Below the pieces are notes generated by a model, which saw nothing but the letters and a program-made list of their open reading frames with translations, searched no databases and was not told the origin of the DNA. 64,000 nt of DNA from Flavihumibacter solisilvae. Lineage in GTDB: Bacteria > Bacteroidota > Bacteroidia > Chitinophagales > Chitinophagaceae. Made by a program: the position numbers and the translations under genes. The stretch covers positions 93,856 to 157,855 of the forward strand of contig NZ_JSVC01000024.1 of NCBI RefSeq assembly GCF_000814475.1. Reading direction: 5' to 3'. Positions 1 through 7,782 of this stretch are shown here, piece after piece (the first letter of the stretch is position 1; each line of letters begins with the position of its first letter).

Positions 1-1
1 T

Positions 2-151
2 CGCAGGAATGCTAACAGTCATGGCTGTGCTACGAATGCGGATTATGATGCTACCAATTCAATACACGGCACTTTGTCGGCAGATCAAACCAGTTCGTCG
101 CAGGACGATTCCTGGTTCGCCTGCCGAAAGAAAGATTTGCACAAAAAATAA
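2..151 (+). CDS. C-terminal end of an unidentified protein (partial at left edge)
   Basis: The reading frame is open from the window edge to a TAA and gives 49 residues, ending in a basic tail (CRKKDLHKK). The Kelch lipoprotein gene starts two bases after the stop, which is the spacing expected inside an operon. I do not recognise the family. Fifty open codons could occur by chance, so the call rests mainly on the tight junction with the next gene. Confidence 0.35.
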   Translation, partial: RRNANSHGCATNADYDATNSIHGTLSADQTSSSQDDSWFACRKKDLHKK

Positions 152-153
152 CC

Positions 154-1152
154 GTGAAAAGAAACATTGCAGGATTATCATTTATCGTGATGCTGGCTTC
201 AGGATGTGTCAAAGACACGACCAGTACAACGGAGACTGTTGGAAACTGGATCAGAAGATCGGACTTCGAAGGTGTTGGAAGAAGTGAAGCTGTGGCTGTA
301 ACACTCGACGGAAAAGCATTTATAGGTCTCGGTTACGATGGCACCAACAGGCTCACCGATTTCTGGGAATATGACAGCCAGTCGGATTTCTGGAAGAAAA
401 AAGCAGCATTCCCGGGCGTTGCCAGAAGTTCCGGTGTAGCCTTCGCTGCTAGTGGAAAAATCTACGCCGGATTGGGATTTGATGGTGTGAACACCCTGAA
501 TGATTTCTGGGCTTATGACCCGGTCGCAGACAGTTGGACCAGGGTGGCCGATTTTGCCGGCTCTGCGCGATATGATGCTGTTGCTTTTGGCTTGAATGAC
601 AAAGGCTATGTATGCAGTGGCTATGACGGCAACTACCTGAAAGATTTCTGGGAATATGATCCGGTCGGAAATACCTGGATACAGAAAGTGAGTCCGGGCG
701 GCAGTAAAAGATCCGATGCTGTTGTTTTTGTGATCGGCGAAAAAGCTTACCTCGCTTGCGGCACAAATAACGGCAGCTACCTGAACGACCTATGGGAATA
801 TGATGCTGTGCAGGAAAAATGGACAGAGAAACGAAAAATAAGCAATGTAAGCGATGAAACATACGACGACTCCTATACCATCATGCGGAGCAATGCCATT
901 GCTTTTGCGATCGACGGAAAGGGATACATAACTACTGGATCAAACGGTGGACTCACCAATACCTGCTGGGAGTATGAACCCGTTACTGACACCTGGTCAG
1001 AAAAAACGTCATTCGAGGGAACTTCGCGGGAAGGCGCTGTCGCATTTGGTATAAACGGGAAAGGATTTATCACAACAGGAAGAAGTTCGGGATTGCGGCT
1101 CGACGATTTGCGTGAGTTCTCACCCGCATCAACATACGAAGAAAACGATTAA
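154..1152 (+). CDS. Kelch-repeat lipoprotein
   Basis: Predicted 332-residue lipoprotein with a GTG start. The N-terminus is a short signal peptide with lipobox LASGC (Cys18). The rest consists of about six Kelch-like blades of roughly 50 residues, each with a variant of DFWEYDP...W followed by a hydrophobic strand and a GYDG-like turn, which predicts a beta-propeller. Such proteins are common in Bacteroidota outer membranes, but no enzymatic role can be assigned. A NanM-type mutarotase is unlikely because its closing GGE-KPGVRT motif is absent. The gene converges with the LytTR regulator gene, with a 5-bp gap. Confidence 0.8.
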   Translation: MKRNIAGLSFIVMLASGCVKDTTSTTETVGNWIRRSDFEGVGRSEAVAVTLDGKAFIGLGYDGTNRLTDFWEYDSQSDFWKKKAAFPGVARSSGVAFAASGKIYAGLGFDGVNTLNDFWAYDPVADSWTRVADFAGSARYDAVAFGLNDKGYVCSGYDGNYLKDFWEYDPVGNTWIQKVSPGGSKRSDAVVFVIGEKAYLACGTNNGSYLNDLWEYDAVQEKWTEKRKISNVSDETYDDSYTIMRSNAIAFAIDGKGYITTGSNGGLTNTCWEYEPVTDTWSEKTSFEGTSREGAVAFGINGKGFITTGRSSGLRLDDLREFSPASTYEEND

Positions 1153-1157
1153 CATAC

Positions 1158-1892
1158 TCAAAGGATATTGCGCTGGTTGATCCGTTCCATCAGCGCATCC
1201 TTATACAAATCACCGACCGGGACCTCGAGTTCACCCAGTTTGACAGCGTTCCTCTGGATGGACTCGATCCTGGTCAGTGATACAATAAATGACTTATGCA
1301 CCCTGAAAAAATCATAAGGAAGTAATTTTTCTTCGAGGTGCTTCATACTCATTCGTGTAATGACCGGTCGCTTTGAGGACGCAAGGTGGATCTTCACGTA
1401 ATCCTTATAGCCCTCAATCATAATCACATCATTGATGAGGATCCTTACGATGTTGTATTCAACATTAACAAAGAGATACTTCCCTTCTTCCTTAACCGCA
1501 TTTGCAGGTTGCGCCTGGGTTGAGGCAGATCTTGATAAAAAAGAATCAAGCGCCTTCATACACGCTTCCAGGAAGCGGTCAAACGAAACAGGTTTAACCA
1601 GGTAATCGATAGCATTCACATTGTAACTCTCCAGTGCAAACTGTTCATATGCGGTCAGGAAAATAACTTTCGTGCGTCCCTTGAGACTCGAAGCCAGCTG
1701 CATACCGGAGAGTCCGGGCATCTGTATATCCAGGAACGCCAGGTCAACGGTTTCCTGTTGGAGCAGGCTGATTACTTCCATCGCATTTTTTGCCGTTCCC
1801 ACCAGTTGGAGAAAAGGCACTTTGCTGATATTGTCCACCAGCAGGTCGAGCGCCAGCTGCTCATCATCCACTGCGATGCAACGTATGGTCAT
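1158..1892 (-). CDS. LytTR-family response regulator
   Basis: This 244-residue protein has a receiver domain (about 3-120) with the acidic pair D9/D10, the phospho-acceptor Asp55 in LDIQMPG, a Thr in FLTAYE and Lys in LVKPV. A LytTR DNA-binding domain follows (about 140-240). It should act as a transcription factor phosphorylated by the kinase encoded immediately upstream. The two genes overlap by 4 bp (ATGA), so they are translationally coupled. Targets cannot be read from the sequence. Confidence 0.93.
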   Translation of the reverse strand: MTIRCIAVDDEQLALDLLVDNISKVPFLQLVGTAKNAMEVISLLQQETVDLAFLDIQMPGLSGMQLASSLKGRTKVIFLTAYEQFALESYNVNAIDYLVKPVSFDRFLEACMKALDSFLSRSASTQAQPANAVKEEGKYLFVNVEYNIVRILINDVIMIEGYKDYVKIHLASSKRPVITRMSMKHLEEKLLPYDFFRVHKSFIVSLTRIESIQRNAVKLGELEVPVGDLYKDALMERINQRNIL

Positions 1893-3028
1893 ACCAGCCT
1901 GATTTGAAGTGTTACAAGATACACATTATCACTTTCAGTGATCAGGAGTTCATGTTTATGTGCATACAGCAGGTTAAGACGCCTGCGCACATTAGTCAGT
2001 CCTATTCCTGATGTTTCAAGGTCGGCATTGTTTCCCGCTGCGGAAAGGAAACTGTTGCTAACATGGAGATGCAGCAAACCTTTTTCGGTCCTGAGCTTTA
2101 TGGCGATCTGCGGCTTGTACATGGAACCTGTGCTGTGCTTGAAAGCATTTTCCACAAAAGGAATGAGCAGCATTGGTTCAATGCTGTATTCGGCATCCGG
2201 CTCCCGGAGGTCAGCATCAAGCTGCACATCATTGCCGAACCGCAACATCTGCAGGTCGATATAATGTTGCAGGTATTCCATTTCTTTCCCCAGTGAAACA
2301 CGGGTTTCATCGGATTCATACAACATATATCGCATCAGGCCGGAGAGCCTGATCAGCGAAGGTTCCAGCAAATCTGATTTTTTCCGGGCAAGTGATACCA
2401 TGTTATTCAGCACGTTGAAAATAAAGTGGGGACTGATCTGCGACCGGAGGAATGACAATTCGGTACGGAGACTTTCATTCTCCGTCTCCTTCTTCTGGCG
2501 GTCAGCTTCGATTTTATCAGCAATGAAACGATAGGCGATACTGCCTGCCTGCACAAAAAAGAAGGGGAAGATATTGAAGAGGAGCGGCATCGGAAAACGG
2601 AACGCGATGCCTTTCATCCGCCAATAAAAATACAGGCTGACCAGTAAGGCTACTGAAACAAATAAGAGCACCTGGACCAAAATATATTGAAGGACTTTTC
2701 GCCTGTAAACCAAAGCGGGGATGAGTGCGAAGGCATTCAGGTAAAAAATACCAATCCATGACAGGTTCATGGCCATGGCTGCCTGAGTAAAAAATTTCGG
2801 CTCGGTCCTGTCGGCCCGCCGTGGTGGAGGTCCCGGAAATCTTACCGCACTGTCGTTGTGATAGTGCGGTAATTTATCCGGGTGAATCATTCTTTCATTC
2901 CTGGGCCGGTCTTCCTCCGATTCCAATACTGTTCGCATCAGGTGTGGCAGGAAAAGTGTCACAACCCACGCGAACACATGGTAACAGATAATGGCCCATT
3001 TGGAAGTATACCAGCTGGTTGTCTGCAT
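1889..3028 (-). CDS. LytS/YehU-type sensor histidine kinase
   Basis: This 379-residue inner-membrane kinase has hydrophobic segments around residues 12-30, 90-108, 112-135 and 148-168. The His_kinase region carries the phospho-acceptor His201 in the QISPHFIFN motif, followed by a HATPase domain with N-box FVENAFKH and G-box GIGLTNVRRR. A Pro- and charge-rich loop at about 35-80 separates the first two membrane segments and may face the periplasm. It is coupled to the downstream LytTR regulator. The gene follows dapA by 77 bp on the same strand and could be read with it. Confidence 0.93.
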   Translation of the reverse strand: MQTTSWYTSKWAIICYHVFAWVVTLFLPHLMRTVLESEEDRPRNERMIHPDKLPHYHNDSAVRFPGPPPRRADRTEPKFFTQAAMAMNLSWIGIFYLNAFALIPALVYRRKVLQYILVQVLLFVSVALLVSLYFYWRMKGIAFRFPMPLLFNIFPFFFVQAGSIAYRFIADKIEADRQKKETENESLRTELSFLRSQISPHFIFNVLNNMVSLARKKSDLLEPSLIRLSGLMRYMLYESDETRVSLGKEMEYLQHYIDLQMLRFGNDVQLDADLREPDAEYSIEPMLLIPFVENAFKHSTGSMYKPQIAIKLRTEKGLLHLHVSNSFLSAAGNNADLETSGIGLTNVRRRLNLLYAHKHELLITESDNVYLVTLQIRLV

Positions 3029-3105
3029 TTATGCAAAAATTACATAAAAGGATCACAACCTGCTTATGTTGCGATGAACAGTTATCATACCGCTACAAAA
3101 CCGCC

Positions 3106-3987
3106 TTACTTCATGAGATAATCATGCACTTTCTGCCTGAGGCCCTGGCTGAGGGGAACGAGCGGCAGTCGCAGGTGGTTTTCAATAAGTCCGAGTTCCG
3201 CCAGGAACGCCTTAACGCCAGCCGGGTTGTTTTCCGCAAAAAGCAGGTGATATGCTTCAAGCATGGTGTCGTTCAGTTCCTTTGCTTTCTTGAAATCGAA
3301 TGCGAGTCCGGCGCGAACCATATCGGAGAATTTACGCGGCAGGCAGTTTGCTGCAACGCTGATCACTCCATCCATTCCACAGGCAAGCTGGGGCATAACG
3401 AGATCGTCGTCACCGCTTACAACCAGGAAATTTTCAGGACGGTCTTTCAGCAGCTGCATGCACTGAACCATGTTATTTGCGGCTTCTTTAATACCCGCGA
3501 TATTATTCACTTCATGTGCGAGGCGAAGAGCCGTGGATGCTTCCATGTTGCGGCCGGTACGCCCGGGAACATTATACAGGATAATGGGCTTTGGCGAAGC
3601 AGCTGCCAATGCCTTATAATGCTGGAAAATCCCTTCCTGTGAAGGCTTGTTGTAATATGGACTTGCGCTTAGCACGGCAGCTGCTTTATCCAGCGGAAAT
3701 TGCTCCAGGTCATTCACAAGTTCATTGGTATTGTTGCCACCGATACCTACCACAACAGGAACGCGCCCGTCCACCATTTCGTAGGTAAAATTGACGATGT
3801 CAATTTTTTCTTCTTTCGATAAGGTCGGAGTTTCACCGGTGGTACCCAGGGTAACCACGTATTCAATACCGTTCTTTATAATGAAGTTGATAAGACTTTC
3901 AAGTGCAGAGTAATCAATTTTGCCGGAAGATGTAAAAGGGGTTACCAGCGCCACGCCGGTACCACGGAGAGATTGCCTGAGAGACAT
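3106..3987 (-). CDS. dapA: 4-hydroxy-tetrahydrodipicolinate synthase
   Basis: This 293-residue class I aldolase condenses pyruvate with aspartate semialdehyde in lysine and diaminopimelate synthesis. Visible motifs are LGTTGET near 47-53, Tyr138 in LYNVPGRTG and the Schiff-base Lys167 in AGIKEA. Length is normal for DapA. The gene lies 47 bp downstream of accA on the same strand. A second member of the fold in this window (24829-25743) has the NanA signature, which makes the DapA assignment of this copy more secure. Confidence 0.95.
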   Translation of the reverse strand: MSLRQSLRGTGVALVTPFTSSGKIDYSALESLINFIIKNGIEYVVTLGTTGETPTLSKEEKIDIVNFTYEMVDGRVPVVVGIGGNNTNELVNDLEQFPLDKAAAVLSASPYYNKPSQEGIFQHYKALAAASPKPIILYNVPGRTGRNMEASTALRLAHEVNNIAGIKEAANNMVQCMQLLKDRPENFLVVSGDDDLVMPQLACGMDGVISVAANCLPRKFSDMVRAGLAFDFKKAKELNDTMLEAYHLLFAENNPAGVKAFLAELGLIENHLRLPLVPLSQGLRQKVHDYLMK

Positions 3988-4034
3988 GGAAATATTTTAG
4001 ATTTTAGTCGTGTGAAAAATTATTCAGGGCCGGA

Positions 4035-5015
4035 TCATGCCGGCAATTCATCCCAGAAGCCCATTTTACTGAACTTCGTAATGCGTTGACGAACCCGCTC
4101 TTCTGCGGGCACCTGTTTCAGGTCCTGTAAAGTTTCTACGAGCACGGACTTCAGGTTGGCTGCGGCCTGGTCATAATCCCAGTGTGCCCCGCCGATTGGT
4201 TCGGGAACTATACGGTCAACCAGTCCGAATTTAAACATATGATCAGAGGTAAGCCTCAATTCTTCAGCTGCCTTTTCTTTCATTTCCCAACTGCGCCAGA
4301 GGATGGACGAACAGCTTTCCGGCGAGATCACGGTGTACCAAGTATTTTCAAGCATCATAACGCGGTCGCCCACACCGATGCCCAATGCTCCACCTGATGC
4401 TCCCTCTCCTATCACCACACAAATCACGGGTACTTTGAGGCGCATCATTTCATAGATGTTGCGGGCAATGGCTTCACCCTGGCCGCGCTCTTCCGCTTCA
4501 AGCCCGGGATAGGCACCCGGCGTATCGATAAGGGTGATGATGGGTTTATTGAACTTTTCCGCGAGACGCATCAGGCGTAATGCCTTACGATATCCTTCGG
4601 GGTTTGCCATTCCGAAATTGCGGAGCTGGCGCATTTTTGTGTTGATACCTTTCTGCTGACCAATGAACATTACCGTTTCACCGTTAAGCTGTGCAAACCC
4701 GCCGACCATGGCTTTGTCATCGCGGACATTCCGGTCGCCATGAAGTTCAACGAAACCTGTTGTCATCTTGCCGATATATTTCATGGTATAAGGGCGATCC
4801 GGATGACGGCTCAGTTGTACTTTCTGCCAGCTGGTAAGATTCTGAGTAATTTCTTTTCTTCTTTCAATGACGAGATTCTCGAGCTCGGAGATGGGACCAC
4901 TCATATCGACCTTAGGATTTTTTTCCTGGGCCTGTTTCATTTTTTCAATTTCGTCAAAGAGATCTTTAATCGGTTTTTCAAATTCCAGGAATTGTCTGTT
5001 CTTATTCTCCGGCAT
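4035..5015 (-). CDS. accA: Acetyl-CoA carboxylase carboxyltransferase subunit alpha
   Basis: This 326-residue cytoplasmic subunit transfers the carboxyl group from biotin to acetyl-CoA, the first committed step of fatty acid synthesis. It shows the family N-terminal helix ([11 protein letters not shown]), the HGDR region and the crotonase-like core with DTPGAYPG and [12 protein letters not shown]. The frame is open further upstream, but that extension runs into tRNA-Asp. The ATG at 5015 begins the conserved MPEN start, so it is preferred. AccD is not in the window. The gene is divergent from tRNA-Asp and leads the possible accA-dapA-kinase-regulator run. Confidence 0.96.
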   Translation of the reverse strand: MPENKNRQFLEFEKPIKDLFDEIEKMKQAQEKNPKVDMSGPISELENLVIERRKEITQNLTSWQKVQLSRHPDRPYTMKYIGKMTTGFVELHGDRNVRDDKAMVGGFAQLNGETVMFIGQQKGINTKMRQLRNFGMANPEGYRKALRLMRLAEKFNKPIITLIDTPGAYPGLEAEERGQGEAIARNIYEMMRLKVPVICVVIGEGASGGALGIGVGDRVMMLENTWYTVISPESCSSILWRSWEMKEKAAEELRLTSDHMFKFGLVDRIVPEPIGGAHWDYDQAAANLKSVLVETLQDLKQVPAEERVRQRITKFSKMGFWDELPA

Positions 5016-5065
5016 AAGTAGTTGTTGAGCTGTAAAATTAAGGGATGAAAAAAATTTACGAAAAG

Positions 5066-5098
5066 TTTGTTTGTAAAGACGAATTCCCGTTATCTTTG
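5066..5098 (+). promoter_or_regulatory. Promoter of tRNA-Asp
   Basis: TATCTTTG at 5091-5098 matches the Bacteroidota -7 element TAnnTTTG exactly. Overlapping TTTG copies at 5066-5069 and 5070-5073 give spacers of 21 or 17 bp, both within the accepted range. The mature tRNA begins 40 bp downstream. Confidence 0.75.
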
Positions 5099-5138
5099 CA
5101 ATCCCAATTACGAACAACATGTTCAAAATGAGGGAAAT

Positions 5139-5212
5139 GGATCGGTAGTTCAGTTGGTTAGAATGCCGCCCTGTCACGGCGGAGGTCGCGGGTTCGAGTC
5201 CCGTCCGGTCCG
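5139..5212 (+). tRNA. tRNA-Asp (GTC)
   Basis: The 74-nt sequence folds as a full cloverleaf. The 7-bp acceptor stem pairs GGATCGG with CCGGTCC, with one T-G wobble. The anticodon stem is CCGCC/GGCGG around loop CTGTCAC, with anticodon GTC at 5173-5175. The T arm has loop TTCGAGT. The discriminator is G73, as expected for Asp. The CCA end is not encoded. Confidence 0.98.
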
Positions 5213-5213
5213 C

Positions 5214-5241
5214 AAAGGCTCACTTCAAAAGTGAGCCTTTT
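5214..5241 (+). terminator. Intrinsic terminator after tRNA-Asp
   Basis: A perfect 12-bp inverted repeat (5214-5225 with 5229-5240) with a 3-nt loop starts two bases after the tRNA. The descending arm ends in a short T run. Confidence 0.85.
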
Positions 5242-5317
5242 GCTTTCCTGCCCCATTACATCCCACGCTTCTTTGAAAACTTTTACTGCGGACTGCCAAC
5301 TGATAAAATCAGGACAT

Positions 5318-6070
5318 ATGACAAAGTTTTCACTAGCATTGATATGTCTATTTGCAACAGGAACCTTTCTCTCCTGCCAAAACAATGCATCCAGACAACA
5401 GCCGGAAAATACGTCGAAACCAGTTGATTCAGCTCTTAAGCCATTAAGGGAAAAAGTATTGACAGCTGAAGAACAAAAAGCACTAACGCCTGACAGGGTT
5501 ATTGAAATCCTGAAAGAAGGAAATCAAAGGTTCCGGTCAAATAATACAACCTTAAGGGATCATTCTGCGATGGTACGAGATGCAGCCGCCGGACAATATC
5601 CAAAGGCGATTGTTCTTTCCTGTGTAGACAGCCGAATTCCTGTTGAAGATGTGTTTGACAGGGGGATCGGTGATCTCTTTGTGGCCCGGGTGGCAGGAAA
5701 TTTTGTAAATACAGACATCCTAGGCAGCATGGAATTCGCATGCAAAGTATCCGGCGCCAAACTGGTATTGGTAATGGGACATGAAGCATGCGGCGCTATC
5801 AAAGCTGCCATTGATAATGTAAAATTGGGCAATATAACTGCCATGATCAATAACATCACTCCCGCTGTTGCGCAGTCACAGGATTTCCAGGGTGAGAAGT
5901 CATCCAAAAACGAAGCATTTGTTGAGTGGGTCGCGAAAAAGAATGTATTGAATACTATAACAACACTCATAACCAAAAGTGCCATATTAAAAGAAATGGC
6001 GGATAACGGTGAGATTAAGGTCATTGGTGCATATTACGACCTGCATACAGGAGAAGTCATTTTCCTTTAA
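5318..6070 (+). CDS. Beta-class carbonic anhydrase, lipoprotein
   Basis: This 250-residue enzyme interconverts CO2 and bicarbonate. The zinc site shows the beta-class pattern: Cys102-x-Asp104-x-Arg106 in SCVDSRIP, then His155 and Cys158 in GHEACGA. The start is set at ATG 5318 because it opens a lipoprotein signal peptide with lipobox FLSC (Cys20). Upstream in-frame codons overlap the tRNA terminator. Lipidation places the enzyme on the periplasmic side, unlike the usual cytoplasmic carbonic anhydrases. A hydrophilic linker (about 21-58) separates the anchor from the catalytic domain. Confidence 0.93.
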   Translation: MTKFSLALICLFATGTFLSCQNNASRQQPENTSKPVDSALKPLREKVLTAEEQKALTPDRVIEILKEGNQRFRSNNTTLRDHSAMVRDAAAGQYPKAIVLSCVDSRIPVEDVFDRGIGDLFVARVAGNFVNTDILGSMEFACKVSGAKLVLVMGHEACGAIKAAIDNVKLGNITAMINNITPAVAQSQDFQGEKSSKNEAFVEWVAKKNVLNTITTLITKSAILKEMADNGEIKVIGAYYDLHTGEVIFL

Positions 6071-6102
6071 ATAAAAAGCACTTCCGAATTAACGATAATT
6101 AA

Positions 6103-6134
6103 TTTTCCAGGCTGCAGGGTTTGAATTACTTTTG
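6103..6134 (+). promoter_or_regulatory. Probable promoter of the small acidic protein and efflux genes
   Basis: TACTTTTG at 6127-6134 matches TAnnTTTG exactly. An imperfect upstream box, TTTT, lies at 6103-6106 with a 20-bp spacer. The predicted transcript start falls a few bases before ATG 6145. This argues against the in-frame TTG at 6121 as a start, because that codon lies upstream of the -7 element. Confidence 0.5.
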
Positions 6135-6144
6135 GTACCCGTCG

Positions 6145-6579
6145 ATGAAATCTTTTGTGCGATTTTTTCTATCCCTGTGTGTTCTCCTGGTCATTGGCTC
6201 AGGACACCTGAATGCCCACTGGCACCAGGAAAAAACGCGCCATGCTACTTTCAGCAGGAATAAAGGTTCTGCACATGCAGACCTTTACAATATCCGCACG
6301 GAACATGTTGGTATACTACGGTCGGGCCACTCCGGCTCAGGAAGGAAGCAAAACCGTTCCGTAACTGTAATCAATGAAAGCCAGGAAGAAGAAGACGACG
6401 ATGAAGATAAACACGGAGCCTCACGCAGAATCAAAGAGGCATTCAATCATTTCATCGCTTCATTCTACGCCCCCGAATTTTCCCTTACCCACTGCTCTCT
6501 GACCGAACTCCCGCCACCCGGGAATACTTTTATTTCTCCCACTTTCAGGCACATATTTATCAGGGTTATCAGGATATGA
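6145..6579 (+). CDS. Small exported protein with acidic stretch, upstream of the efflux operon
   Basis: Predicted 144-residue protein of unknown family. Residues 1-24 form a signal peptide (Phe/Leu-rich core ending in LNA). The middle is His/Arg/Lys-rich and contains a strongly acidic run (QEEEDDDEDK) near residue 85. The C-terminus has a proline-rich turn (ELPPPGN) and a hydrophobic end. It precedes the RND adaptor gene by 102 bp on the same strand. I see no known domain. Mixed His and acidic clusters could suit metal or cation binding, but that is speculation. Confidence 0.6.
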   Translation: MKSFVRFFLSLCVLLVIGSGHLNAHWHQEKTRHATFSRNKGSAHADLYNIRTEHVGILRSGHSGSGRKQNRSVTVINESQEEEDDDEDKHGASRRIKEAFNHFIASFYAPEFSLTHCSLTELPPPGNTFISPTFRHIFIRVIRI

Positions 6580-6681
6580 TCAACCCCTTCCCTGCTTGCC
6601 CATCCTTTTCCGCTTGCCCGGTAGCAACCAGCTATAAGGGTTAAGCCTCGTATTACATCTTACTAAATCCCCCACATTCAT

Positions 6682-7764
6682 ATGAACAGAATGCTCATTC
6701 TCATGGGCTTGTGCGCCCTTTTGTGCACCACCAGCTGCATGTCCAAAAAAGTAAAAGAAGAAGAAGAAATAAAGTTTCTCGTTACCAGTCCGCTTAAGGC
6801 CGACACTACCGTTACCAACGAATATGTATGCCAGATCCGTTCGATCCGGAACATTGAACTCAGGGCCCAGGAGAAAGGTTACCTGCAGGATATTTTCGTA
6901 GACGAAGGACAGTTTGTACGGAAAGGACAACTCCTTTTCAAGATCATGCCACGGATCTATGAAGCCGAACTGCAGAAGGCACAGGCAGAAGTGAATGCAG
7001 TCGAAATCGAAGTCCAGAATACCCAGGCGCTGACAGATAAAAACATCGTATCGAAGAATGAACTGGCAATGGCCAAAGCAAAACTCGGCAAAGCCCGCGC
7101 AGAAATGGAACTGGCAAAAGTTCATCTCGATTTTACGGAGATAAGAGCGCCATTTGATGGACTGGTAGATCGCCTGCACCTGAAACTCGGAAGCCTGGTC
7201 GAAGAGGGTGAATTGCTTACCAGCCTTTCCGACAACAGTAAGATGTGGGTCTATTTCAATGTATCTGAACGCGAATACCTTGATCTCCAGGGCCAGGCAA
7301 AATCAAAAGGCAAGCTTCCCGTAAGCCTGCTGATGGCCAACAACCAGTTATTTAAACACCCGGGTGTAATTGAAACGATCGAAAGTGAATTCGACAATGA
7401 AACCGGCAACATTGCATTCCGCGCAACTTTCCCCAATCCTGAAGGAATCCTGCGGCATGGCGAAACAGGAAACATTATTGTGAAGGAGCAATTGAAAGAT
7501 GCCCTGATAGTTCCCCAGAAAGCCACGCTGGAAATCATGGACAAGAAATATGTCTATGTGGTCGACAACAACCACATTGTAAAGCTGAGACCTGTAACAA
7601 TCGCGACGGAAATGCCTGACCTCTACGTGATCAGGGATGGACTTGCCGAAGGCGAGAAGATCCTTTTGGAAGGATTGGGTAAAGTGAAAAATAACGACAA
7701 GATCGCCTTCGATTACGAGGAGCCAGGTTCGGTAATCGCTCACCTGAAGTTACCTACTGAGTAA
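6682..7764 (+). CDS. RND efflux periplasmic adaptor (membrane fusion protein)
   Basis: This 360-residue periplasmic adaptor is anchored by a lipidated Cys19 (lipobox TTSC). The order is usual for the AcrA/MexA family: first half of a lipoyl domain (about 45-80, with GYLQDIFVDEGQFVRKG), an alpha-helical hairpin (about 90-145), second lipoyl half (IRAPFDGLVDR), beta-barrel and membrane-proximal domains. It joins the inner-membrane pump to the outer-membrane channel. The pump gene follows after 18 bp. The substrate cannot be told. Confidence 0.93.
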   Translation: MNRMLILMGLCALLCTTSCMSKKVKEEEEIKFLVTSPLKADTTVTNEYVCQIRSIRNIELRAQEKGYLQDIFVDEGQFVRKGQLLFKIMPRIYEAELQKAQAEVNAVEIEVQNTQALTDKNIVSKNELAMAKAKLGKARAEMELAKVHLDFTEIRAPFDGLVDRLHLKLGSLVEEGELLTSLSDNSKMWVYFNVSEREYLDLQGQAKSKGKLPVSLLMANNQLFKHPGVIETIESEFDNETGNIAFRATFPNPEGILRHGETGNIIVKEQLKDALIVPQKATLEIMDKKYVYVVDNNHIVKLRPVTIATEMPDLYVIRDGLAEGEKILLEGLGKVKNNDKIAFDYEEPGSVIAHLKLPTE

Positions 7765-7782
7765 TAACCAAAAAGCAAGCAA

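Noticed and set aside
9..287. 92-residue frame at the left edge
   Set aside because: Composition is unlike a protein of this genome (Met-, Arg-rich), and it overlaps the start of the Kelch lipoprotein in another frame.
3072..3083. GAACAGTTATC between the kinase and dapA as another copy of the shared 11-bp site
   Set aside because: It matches only one half, stands alone, and has no TTTAG box at the right distance.
5016..5177. 54-residue N-terminal extension of AccA
   Set aside because: It overlaps the tRNA-Asp gene and its promoter, and the conserved AccA start is at 5015.
5158..5385. Minus-strand frame with [17 protein letters not shown]
   Set aside because: This string is the known false protein read from the antisense strand of tRNA-Asp; the frame also covers the terminator and the start of the carbonic anhydrase gene.
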